Positions 26,428-33,719 of a stretch of DNA of 64,000 nucleotides are shown here, one piece after another. Both the position numbers and the translations under genes were made by a program. Under the pieces are notes generated by a model. It was not told the DNA's origin and searched no databases. It saw only the letters and a list, made by a program, of their open reading frames with translations. Source of the stretch: Pseudovibrio axinellae (GTDB lineage Bacteria > Pseudomonadota > Alphaproteobacteria > Rhizobiales > Stappiaceae). Where the stretch lies: assembly GCF_900110875.1 (NCBI RefSeq), contig NZ_FOFM01000001.1:1010186-1074185 (forward strand), in the 5' to 3' direction. Every line of letters begins with the position of its first letter. Positions within the stretch are counted from its first letter, which is position 1.

Positions 26428-27331
26428 GGCGCTTTGCCCTCAACTCGGAATACAAATAAGGCACGATGATTGCGGCAACGGTGGCCAGCATCATCATGGC
26501 GGAGGCAGCTCCAAGGCCGATCTGGTTACGGCGGAAGGCCATTTCATACATGAAGTTGGCGGGCAGCGTGGAAGAATAGCCCGGGCCACCGTTTGTCAGC
26601 GCGACTACAAGGTCGAAGCTCTTGATGGACAGGTGCGCGAGAATAACGAAGGCAGATAGGAACACGGGCCGCAGTGATGGAAGGATGATGCCGAAATAGA
26701 TGCGGGTGGTGCTGGCACCATCCAGATGTGCGGCACGGATGATGTCCTCATCAACGGTACGCAGAGCAGACAGAAACAGAGCCATCACAAAGCCTGATGC
26801 CTGCCAGACAGCAGCGATGACCACCACATAAATCGCCATGTCGCGGTTGACGATCCAGTCGAACTGGAAACTCTCCCACCCCAGCTTTTGCATGTAGCTT
26901 TCAATGCCAAGGGACGGGTTCAGGATCCATTTCCACGCTGTGCCCGTCACAATGAAGCTGATCGCCATGGGGTACAGATAGATCGTGCGCAGTGCGCCTT
27001 CAGCGCGGATACGCTGGTCCAGCAAAACGGCCAGCACGCAGCCGATGGTGATTGAGAACAGGATGTAGAGACTGCCGAAAATCAGCAGGTTATCGAAAGC
27101 CACATTCCAGCGATCCATAGCCAGCAAGCGCACATATTGCTGGATGCCCTGAACATCGAAAGTGGGCAGCATGCGAGAATTGGTGAGCGAGATGATGCCC
27201 GTCCACGCGATGAAGCCGTACACAAAGAACACGAGGAGCAGGAACGGCGGAGCGACCACCAGCTGCGGCAAATATCGCTGCAATCTGTCTAAAACAGACA
27301 TCTGCTGCTTGCGCTGCTGGGGGTGGGACAT
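26420..27331 (-). CDS. Sugar ABC transporter permease (MalF/GtsB class)
   Basis: A 303-residue permease, partner of the downstream MalG-type protein. Six helices with the EAA loop DEDIIRAAHLDGASTTRIYFGIILPSL and the conserved NPSLGIESYMQKLGW segment before it, as in GtsB. It is separated from the binding-protein gene by 71 bp that contain a short perfect stem-loop. Confidence 0.92.
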   Translation of the reverse strand: MSHPQQRKQQMSVLDRLQRYLPQLVVAPPFLLLVFFVYGFIAWTGIISLTNSRMLPTFDVQGIQQYVRLLAMDRWNVAFDNLLIFGSLYILFSITIGCVLAVLLDQRIRAEGALRTIYLYPMAISFIVTGTAWKWILNPSLGIESYMQKLGWESFQFDWIVNRDMAIYVVVIAAVWQASGFVMALFLSALRTVDEDIIRAAHLDGASTTRIYFGIILPSLRPVFLSAFVILAHLSIKSFDLVVALTNGGPGYSSTLPANFMYEMAFRRNQIGLGAASAMMMLATVAAIIVPYLYSELRAKRHG

Positions 27332-27358
27332 CGGCTCTCTTTACTCACTGGGTGTTGC

Positions 27359-27373
27359 GGTCTTTTCAAGACC
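27359..27373 (-). terminator. Intercistronic stem-loop after the sugar-binding protein gene
   Basis: GGTCTT (27359-27364) and AAGACC (27368-27373) form a perfect 6-bp stem with a 3-base loop in the gap between the binding-protein stop and the first permease. There is no T-run, so mRNA stabilisation or partial stopping is more likely than termination. Confidence 0.45.
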
Positions 27374-27402
27374 TATGCTTTACTCTGACTGCCTAAAGGA
27401 AA

Positions 27403-28650
27403 TCAATCGGCCAGGATGACGGTTTCGGCAAGTTGATTGACCGCCTCTTGCGAAGACATATCCGTATTGAAATGCTCTGTGACCACATCCAGAAATGCAC
27501 CACGCACGGCGCCGGACTGTACAAGCTCGTGCGCGATGGAGCCAACCACGGTGCCGCGCGCCTCATTGAGAATAAGGTCTTCGCTCGATTTCTTGGCGCA
27601 CTCATCAAAACCATCAAGGCTTACGCCTAGTCTGGCCGGAATAGAGCCTTTCAGCAGATTGAAGTCCTTCTGCACCTGTTCATCAAGCAACATGGAGGCC
27701 ATTAGTTGCTGTCCGGCTTTTTGCTCAGGCTCTGAGATTTTGAACATGGCAAAGCTGTCGGAGTTGATGATGTACCCTCCCTTGGAGGGAGACGAGACGC
27801 AGATGAAGTCTTCACCGTACTTAAGACCTGCCGTCAAAAACTCTGCCTTGGCCCAGTCGCCCATGATCTGCATGGCAGCCTCACCGCGCATCACCATGGC
27901 GGTGGCAAGGTTCCATTCACGCCCCGGAGCACCCGGGTCCACATAAGTGCTGAGCTTGCGCATCTGGTCGAACACCTTGACCATAGTGTCAGAGCGCAAC
28001 GCCTCCTGATCGAGATCTAGGTAGACCTTTTTGTAAAAGTCCGCGCCGCCAATTCCGAGCAGCACCACTTCAAACAAGGTGATGTCCTGCCAGGGCTGTC
28101 CACCATGGGCGAGCGGAATAATGCCAGCGGCTTTGATCTTGTCAGCCACCTCGTTGAACTCATCCCATGTTTGCGGAGGTGTGACGCCGACCTGATCCAG
28201 CACTTTCGGGTTGGCCCAGATCCAATCCACGCGGTGGATGTTCAAAGGCACGGCAACATATTTGCCCTGATACTGAACGGTTTCTTTGAGCAGCTCGGGA
28301 AGCAGCTTATCCCAGTTTTGTTTTTGAGCGGTGACGTCAAGCGCTTCAAGCGCGCCAACCGCTGCCCATTCCTGAATGTTCTGCCCTTTGATCTGAACAA
28401 TGGAAGGCGGCACTTTTGCTAATACACGAGCGCGCAGGACAGCGGCCATAGCATCGCCGCCGCCGCCAGCAACCGGTGCGTCATCCCACACACCTCCACG
28501 GGCCTCAAAAGCCTGTTTTAGTGCTCGTGTCGCACGCGCCTCCCCGCCTGCTGTCCAAAAATGTAGAACTTCAGCGGTTGGTGCGGCCTGAGCCGTTATG
28601 CTCGAAAACAAAACAGCAAGTGCGACCAAGCTGAGACGCGGGCTGCCCAT
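27403..28650 (-). CDS. Periplasmic sugar-binding protein, GtsA (glucose/mannose) type
   Basis: A 415-residue family 1 binding protein. The signal peptide runs to FSSITAQAA; the mature start EVLHFWTAGGEARATRAL and the segments PVAGGGGDAMAAV and PSIVQIKGQNIQEWA are very like glucose-binding GtsA of Pseudomonas. ATG 28650 has GGGAGA six bases upstream; 34 upstream codons are discarded. It delivers glucose, mannose or a close sugar to the permeases that follow. The operon is divergent from an OmpR-type two-component system, as for gtsABCD and gltR/gtrS in Pseudomonas, which supports a hexose ligand. Confidence 0.9.
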   Translation of the reverse strand: MGSPRLSLVALAVLFSSITAQAAPTAEVLHFWTAGGEARATRALKQAFEARGGVWDDAPVAGGGGDAMAAVLRARVLAKVPPSIVQIKGQNIQEWAAVGALEALDVTAQKQNWDKLLPELLKETVQYQGKYVAVPLNIHRVDWIWANPKVLDQVGVTPPQTWDEFNEVADKIKAAGIIPLAHGGQPWQDITLFEVVLLGIGGADFYKKVYLDLDQEALRSDTMVKVFDQMRKLSTYVDPGAPGREWNLATAMVMRGEAAMQIMGDWAKAEFLTAGLKYGEDFICVSSPSKGGYIINSDSFAMFKISEPEQKAGQQLMASMLLDEQVQKDFNLLKGSIPARLGVSLDGFDECAKKSSEDLILNEARGTVVGSIAHELVQSGAVRGAFLDVVTEHFNTDMSSQEAVNQLAETVILAD

Positions 28651-28734
28651 TACATTCTCCCGATGGGTATTTCCAAGGACGCTTCTCGAAAACTCTTTTA
28701 CAAGTTGTCGCGAATAAGCAGACAATCCAATGAA

Positions 28735-28748
28735 CTTGCACGTGCAAG
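28735..28748. promoter_or_regulatory. 14-bp perfect palindrome between sugar transporter and response regulator
   Basis: CTTGCACGTGCAAG is a perfect palindrome in the ~200-bp divergent region, 84 bp upstream of the binding-protein start and 102 bp upstream of the regulator start. A weaker inverted repeat, TTGTC (28705-28709) and GACAA (28721-28725), lies next to it. Either may be an operator for both directions. Confidence 0.5.
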
Positions 28749-28850
28749 ACAACCTGACGCATACACATTCCTCTCGCGAGGTCCAAATGTTTTGTTATAC
28801 AGAGCTACGCCAGAGCGAGCTGGTTGAGATCGAAATGGGTAGACCGAGGT

Positions 28851-29570
28851 ATGATGCTCTCGAAAAAAACACTGCTGATAGTCGACGATGATGAGGAAAT
28901 CGCCAGCCTGACGGCAGACTTCCTGAAAGATCGTGGGTACACCGTGTTCACCGCTAACTCTGCTGAGGAAGCCATTGAGCTTTTGGACACCAATCACATT
29001 GATCTGATGGTTCTGGACATCATGCTGCCGGGCGAAAACGGGCTGACTTTGTGCCAGCGCGTGCGCCAGACCTCCAAGATGCCTATCATCATTATCTCAG
29101 CCATTACCGGGGATACGGAGCGTATTGTCGGCCTGGAATTGGGAGCGGATGATTATCTGGAAAAGCCGTTTAATCCTCGCGAGTTACAAGCCCGCGTCTT
29201 CGCTATTTTCCGCCGTACGGAAGACATTGAAACTGCGGCTGCGCCCAAAACCCAGCGCTTTGAGTTCAGCGGCTGGAAGTTGGACGAAGCAACCCGCCAT
29301 TTAACAGCACCAGATGGTGTACTGGTGCATTTGAGCTCGTCAGAGTTCGATGCTTTGCTGACCTTTGTGAAGGCACCGCAAAAGCCGATCTCTCGCGATA
29401 CGCTGGGGCGTGTGCTGCGCGGGGCCAAGGTGGATTCCCATGATCGCAGTATCGATATCTTGATCAGCCGCTTGCGCAAAAAGTTGGCGCAAACTGATCG
29501 CAACACAGATTTCATCAGGACAGTGCGCCATCAGGGGTATCTGTTTTCTCAAAATGTATCGCGAGTGTAG
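28851..29570 (+). CDS. OmpR-family response regulator (GltR-like)
   Basis: A 239-residue response regulator. The receiver domain has the acidic pocket VDDDEE, the phosphorylated Asp56 in LMVLDIMLPGENG and Lys105 in DDYLEKPFNPREL; the C-terminal half is a winged helix (SSEFDALLTFVKAPQKPISRD, then RSIDILISRLRKKL, TVRHQGYLFS). Starts at 28851 and 28854 are both ATG; a TTG upstream is discarded. It lies 21 bp before the histidine kinase and divergent from a sugar ABC operon. By analogy with GltR-GtrS it should switch on that transporter when sugar is sensed. Confidence 0.92.
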   Translation: MMLSKKTLLIVDDDEEIASLTADFLKDRGYTVFTANSAEEAIELLDTNHIDLMVLDIMLPGENGLTLCQRVRQTSKMPIIIISAITGDTERIVGLELGADDYLEKPFNPRELQARVFAIFRRTEDIETAAAPKTQRFEFSGWKLDEATRHLTAPDGVLVHLSSSEFDALLTFVKAPQKPISRDTLGRVLRGAKVDSHDRSIDILISRLRKKLAQTDRNTDFIRTVRHQGYLFSQNVSRV

Positions 29571-29591
29571 GTCCATGGCACAGGAAAGAAC

Positions 29592-31025
29592 GTGGCCATG
29601 CGCGGTCTGATCCTGAGCCTTTTACCCAGATCACTTGAGCGCCGTATGGTTGTGGTTCTCTTTACTGCGGTGCTTTGCGTATTTGCGGTGTTAGGCCTCA
29701 CGCTCAACGCTTACAACACGCGCGAGTTAGCACTGGCTCAGTCTTTTGAGGCCGGGACAGAACTGAGCCAATACCTTCGTACATCCACACAAGGGGAAAC
29801 AGCTCCTGCGCCCTACGCAGGCAGGTATTTGCAGGCGGTTGAGGCTAGCACTCCAGCAACGCCAGACGGAGCCTCAAGCCTTTTGACCAGCATTGCAAAT
29901 GATGGTGCGCCCTTAAAAGCAACTCTTGTGTTTGAAGGCACGCTGCCACTGGCCGACCTGATCACTCGGGGTCAAACTGAACCAATATATCAACTTGATA
30001 ATCTTGGAGCTTTTGTTGAGTCCGTGACGCGTCAGGACAAAGACGCACAGCTTTATCTAGCTCTTCCAAACCAACAAGGCGTTCGCCTGATAACGTTCCC
30101 AAAGCTTTGGCAAAACCGGATGACAGAGCCAGTGCTTTTCATCCTTGCGGCCCTTTGCATCACGCTTGTGTTTGTGTTGGCTCGCAGCCTCGTCCACTAC
30201 ACATCTGCCCCGTTCCGTTCTCTGGCGAAATATGAACGGGCAGAGCTGAAACCGTGGGACACGGAGGAAGCAGTCGCCCTGCAGGATACGCTGGTGCGAG
30301 AGCAGGAAGCCCGCGCGCAGCTGCTGGAAGAGCAAAAACGCATGCTGGCCTCCATCAGCCATGATCTGCGTACACCTGCCACTCGTCTACGCCTGCGGCT
30401 GGAGCAGATCGAATCCACGACCCTGCGCAATCGCATGCTGCATGATGTGGAAGAGATGACCCTCCTCATCGCAGCCTCCCTTGATTTCCTCCGGTTCAAC
30501 GCCTTGCTGGAAGAGCCTCAGCACCTCTCCCTCGCCGCGTTGCTTCAGTCTCTTTGTGATGACTATATGGACACGGGCAATGATGTTGTCTTCGTGCCTC
30601 AACGCCATAAGCTGACGGACCAAAGCCGCAATATCTTTGGTGGCGGCGGCGAAGTTGAGCTGGAGGTTGAGGGCCGCGCAGTCATGAGCGGCCAGCCGAC
30701 TGCTTTGCGCCGTGCCTTTAGCAATCTCATTGATAATGCGCTCAAATATGGTGGTGCGGCCACCGTTGAGATGCAAAACCTTGAGAATGATCAGCTGCTT
30801 ATTTCCATCAGCGATCCCGGCCCCGGCATTCCGGACCATCTGCACGAGAAGGTGTTTGAACCCTTCTTCCGCAATGACAGTGTAGAACGCACCCGCTCCT
30901 CCAGTGTTGGCCTCGGCCTTTCCATCGTCAAGCAGATCATCAACGCCCATGGCAGCGAAATCAGCCTTGGCGAAACGCCGGAAGGCAAGTTCTGCATTTT
31001 TGTGAAATTGCCGCGCGAATTGTAG
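29592..31025 (+). CDS. Membrane sensor histidine kinase (GtrS-like)
   Basis: A 477-residue kinase. Two membrane helices (residues ~19-42 and ~178-197) enclose a ~135-residue periplasmic sensor; a HAMP-like segment follows, then the phospho-acceptor His near residue 257 in SHDLRTPATRLRLRL, and an ATPase domain with N box SNLIDNALKYGG, G1 DPGPGIPD and GLGLSIVKQI. Translation probably starts at GTG 29592, with AGGAAAG at the right distance; ATG 29598 is possible. It pairs with the preceding regulator. GtrS relatives sense 2-ketogluconate or 6-phosphogluconate; the ligand here is unknown. Confidence 0.92.
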   Translation: MAMRGLILSLLPRSLERRMVVVLFTAVLCVFAVLGLTLNAYNTRELALAQSFEAGTELSQYLRTSTQGETAPAPYAGRYLQAVEASTPATPDGASSLLTSIANDGAPLKATLVFEGTLPLADLITRGQTEPIYQLDNLGAFVESVTRQDKDAQLYLALPNQQGVRLITFPKLWQNRMTEPVLFILAALCITLVFVLARSLVHYTSAPFRSLAKYERAELKPWDTEEAVALQDTLVREQEARAQLLEEQKRMLASISHDLRTPATRLRLRLEQIESTTLRNRMLHDVEEMTLLIAASLDFLRFNALLEEPQHLSLAALLQSLCDDYMDTGNDVVFVPQRHKLTDQSRNIFGGGGEVELEVEGRAVMSGQPTALRRAFSNLIDNALKYGGAATVEMQNLENDQLLISISDPGPGIPDHLHEKVFEPFFRNDSVERTRSSSVGLGLSIVKQIINAHGSEISLGETPEGKFCIFVKLPREL

Positions 31026-31169
31026 GTGCAACGCATACTGCGTAGTTTTCCTCATTCCACACGGTGTTTTGGGGAAAGGCTATAAAAAACAGGCTTTAAT
31101 GTAACAACTTGAAACATCAGGTTTGCTCACCTGTGAAATTCATGATCTCCCTAGGACATCATTTAGGAA

Positions 31170-31190
31170 TCCGCCGTTACAAACGGAGGA
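31170..31190. promoter_or_regulatory. 21-bp inverted repeat upstream of the PfkB kinase
   Basis: TCC-G-CCGTT and AACGG-A-GGA face each other across ACA; eight of nine half-site positions are complementary. It lies 51 bp before the kinase ATG, a typical operator position. No LacI-, DeoR- or GntR-type gene is adjacent, so the regulator is unknown. Confidence 0.5.
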
Positions 31191-31240
31191 CCCATAAATT
31201 GCATTTAATTAATGTCGCCCGGATTTGAATGGAGTACAGG

Positions 31241-32137
31241 ATGAAAGCGCTATTTATTGGCCAGTCCTACATCGACGTGACCTTTTTGTCAGAGACCATG
31301 CCGGAAGGTGATGAGAAGGCAATCGCGCAAGATTATGCAGTTAGCTTTGGCGGTAACGCCGTCACTGCAGCTTTCGTTTGCGCAAAACTGGGCATCTCTC
31401 CAGATCTTTTGTGTTCCATGGCAGATGATTGGCTGTCGCGCATGTTCCGCGATATGGCTGCCAAGTATTCCATTCCCATCCACAGCGCAAAGGTAAAGGA
31501 AAGCTCGCTTTCCTTTATCATGCCCAAAGATGGCAAACGCGCTATCGTACGCTGCCGCGACAACGACTTTCTGCATCCGGTTCCGGATCTGAACCTTGCT
31601 GGTTGTCAAGCGCTCCACGTGGACGGTCATATTCCTGAGGCGGCTCTGCATTACGCCAAAGCGTGCCGCAAGCACGGTATCATGACCTCTTTGGATGGTG
31701 GTGCTGTTCGTGAGAATACCGAGGAACTGCTCGACTATATTGACGTTGCTATAGTCTCAGAACTCTTTTGTGAGCAACTCGGAAGATCTGCTGAAGACAC
31801 ACTGGAATACCTGCGCGCCAAAGGCGTTAAGGTAGGCGGTGTGACACAAGGCGAAAAAGGCCTGCTGTGGTACGAAGCAAAGTCTCCGATCAAACGTCTG
31901 GCTGCGCTGAGCGTACCCAAAGAACGTGTGCTGGACACCAATGGGGCCGGTGATACGTTCCACGGCGCGTATGTTTACGGTTACCTATCCAACCCTAAGG
32001 GGGCCTGGGAGGACCATTTCAAACTGGCTCGCTCTGCCTCAGCTCATGCCATTCAGTTCCTTGGAAACGAGGCGTCTTTGCCAACTGTTCAGGATCTGGA
32101 CAATGTGCAGAAAAACTTTCCTGCAAGTGATGAGTAG
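31241..32137 (+). CDS. PfkB-family carbohydrate kinase
   Basis: A 298-residue ribokinase-fold sugar kinase. The N-terminal glycine pair region (YAVSFGGNAVTAAFVCAKLG, about residues 33-52) and the C-terminal catalytic loop DTNGAGDTFHGAYVYG (around residue 232, Asp of GAGD as base) are intact. Substrate cannot be read; ribose, fructose, ketodeoxygluconate or a nucleoside are all possible. ATG 31241 has GGAG 6 bases upstream; ATG 31229 is also open but less well placed. The Gfo/Idh/MocA oxidoreductase gene begins 19 bp after it, so the two likely act on one sugar or polyol. Confidence 0.88.
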   Translation: MKALFIGQSYIDVTFLSETMPEGDEKAIAQDYAVSFGGNAVTAAFVCAKLGISPDLLCSMADDWLSRMFRDMAAKYSIPIHSAKVKESSLSFIMPKDGKRAIVRCRDNDFLHPVPDLNLAGCQALHVDGHIPEAALHYAKACRKHGIMTSLDGGAVRENTEELLDYIDVAIVSELFCEQLGRSAEDTLEYLRAKGVKVGGVTQGEKGLLWYEAKSPIKRLAALSVPKERVLDTNGAGDTFHGAYVYGYLSNPKGAWEDHFKLARSASAHAIQFLGNEASLPTVQDLDNVQKNFPASDE

Positions 32138-32156
32138 TTTAGGAGCTGATGCCCTC

Positions 32157-33188
32157 ATGAAGCCCATCAAAACAGCTCTTGTCGGATTTGGTGTCTCAGG
32201 CCAGAATTTTCATGCACCCTTGCTGTCATTTGTTGATGGTATTGAGCTGACTGCTGTTGTTTCCAGCAAGCCAGAGCTTGTGAAAAGCGTGTTGCCTGAT
32301 TGTGCGACCTACACATCATTTGAGGATGTGTTGGAGGAGCCCCAGATCGAGCTTGTCGTTCTCACTGTTCCCAACACGCTGCATTATGAGCATACAAAGG
32401 CAGCTTTGTTGGCTGGTAAACACGTGGTTGTCGAAAAGCCGTTTACGACAACCAGTGCGGAGGCTGAAGAGCTTATTGCGCTTTCTGAGCTGAAAGGCCT
32501 GAAGCTGTCAGTCTATCATAACCGGCGCTTTGATTGTGATTTCCTCACACTGCGAGAGTTAGTGGAGACCGGTCAGCTTGGCAAAGTGCATTCGTACCTG
32601 TGTAACTACAATCGCTATCGTCCCCACATCAAAGGCCGCTGGCGGGAGCAAGATGCTCCCGGCGCTGGTATCCTGTATGATTTGGGTGCCCATGGCATTG
32701 ATCAGGCGCTGAGTTTGTTTGGCGCACCAAAATCCGTTCAGGCGAAACTGCGCATACAACGCAAAGACGCTGCTGCAGTTGATCACTTCCACCTTGTGCT
32801 GGGCTATGACGCGTGTGATGTGATCTTGCATGGCAATTGCCTGAGCACAGAGCAAGGCCCTCGTTTTCAGGTGACCGGCGACAAAGCGACGTACATCACC
32901 TATGGCATGGACCCGCAAGAAGACATGCTGAAAGCCGGAGGTGGACCGGCAAGCCCGGCCTGGGGTGTTGAAGCTGAAGACGACTGGGGCACGCTTTACA
33001 ACGAGGCGGGTGAAGGTAGGTGCATACCAAGCCAGCAAGGTGGTTATGAGCGCTTCTACACTGGTATGCGTGATGCGATCCGCAGTGATACCGCTGTACC
33101 AGTCTCCCCTCGTGATGCAATGTTGACCATACGCATTATTGAAGCGGCCTATCTGAGCGATAAAGCAGCCAGAACCATCTTCCTGTGA
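32157..33188 (+). CDS. Gfo/Idh/MocA-family NAD(P)-dependent oxidoreductase
   Basis: A 343-residue sugar or polyol dehydrogenase. An N-terminal Rossmann fold (TALVGFGVSGQNFHAPLL) is followed by the family motif EKPFTTT near residue 97 and a C-terminal alpha/beta substrate domain with GAGILYDLGAHGIDQAL, where the Asp and His match catalytic positions. It most resembles the YdgJ-like branch; no substrate is assigned. ATG 32157 is used, with AGGAG upstream; ATG 32130 in the same frame overlaps the kinase end and is less likely. It probably shares the promoter and operator at 31.17 kb with the kinase. Confidence 0.88.
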   Translation: MKPIKTALVGFGVSGQNFHAPLLSFVDGIELTAVVSSKPELVKSVLPDCATYTSFEDVLEEPQIELVVLTVPNTLHYEHTKAALLAGKHVVVEKPFTTTSAEAEELIALSELKGLKLSVYHNRRFDCDFLTLRELVETGQLGKVHSYLCNYNRYRPHIKGRWREQDAPGAGILYDLGAHGIDQALSLFGAPKSVQAKLRIQRKDAAAVDHFHLVLGYDACDVILHGNCLSTEQGPRFQVTGDKATYITYGMDPQEDMLKAGGGPASPAWGVEAEDDWGTLYNEAGEGRCIPSQQGGYERFYTGMRDAIRSDTAVPVSPRDAMLTIRIIEAAYLSDKAARTIFL

Positions 33189-33204
33189 AATAGATCACCT
33201 GCGC

Positions 33205-33231
33205 TTGGCGGCGGTTTTTTACTGCCGCCAA
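33205..33231 (+). terminator. GC-rich stem-loop after the oxidoreductase gene
   Basis: TTGGCGGC (33205-33212) pairs with GCCGCCAA (33224-33231) across an 11-base loop, 17 bp after the stop codon. The T-run is in the loop rather than after the stem, so termination efficiency is uncertain. Confidence 0.45.
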
Positions 33232-33561
33232 TTACACCCCATCCACGATGGTGCTTCTGCCGCCCTGCCCGATTGACCACCGCACAATTTAATGGAACGC
33301 TCTGCCAGACAAGACAGCTTATTTAGGTTTTATCTGTGATGGGCATGTTAAGCGGTGGAGAGCCTCATATTTCGGCTCAGTAATGTATCAAGCTGTTGTT
33401 ACAGGGTTGTTGCAAACGCGCAAGGCGGCAGATATCAGCTGATGTATTTTTAAGATAAATAATAGTATATAAATCGATATAAACCTTCCAATATATAGAA
33501 TACAAAAATCACGAGCTGTATCAGCAAGTCATTTTCCATGTAATCATAAATATTTCCCTTT

Positions 33562-33587
33562 GTAACAATTCGTAACACCCTGTAACA
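33562..33587. promoter_or_regulatory. Three GTAACA boxes at exact 10-bp spacing
   Basis: GTAACA occurs at 33562, 33572 and 33582, each 10 bp apart, so all three face the same side of the helix. Tandem direct repeats at 10-11 bp are typical of binding sites for OmpR-type response regulators. The site lies about 130 bp upstream of the PTS fusion gene. Confidence 0.5.
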
Positions 33588-33719
33588 CTAGTCTTTTTAC
33601 GTATTGTTGTGCGGCCTTACGCAAATGATCCTCGCGTAAAAATCGCCTCTTATCTCTTCATGACTTAGCCGAAGTTTAAGAAGGCGCGCATTCACCTAAT
33701 ATAATCGGGAGATAAAACG

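Larger units (their letters stand above)
33189..33719. other. Intergenic region upstream of the PTS genes, 531 bp
   Basis: No gene seen. The first 50 bases contain a GC hairpin that may end the preceding operon; the middle (33420-33540) is very AT-rich; the last 160 bases hold three spaced GTAACA boxes and the ribosome site of the PTS fusion gene. An inverted form TGTTAC occurs at 33397-33402. It looks like a large regulated promoter region. Confidence 0.5.
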
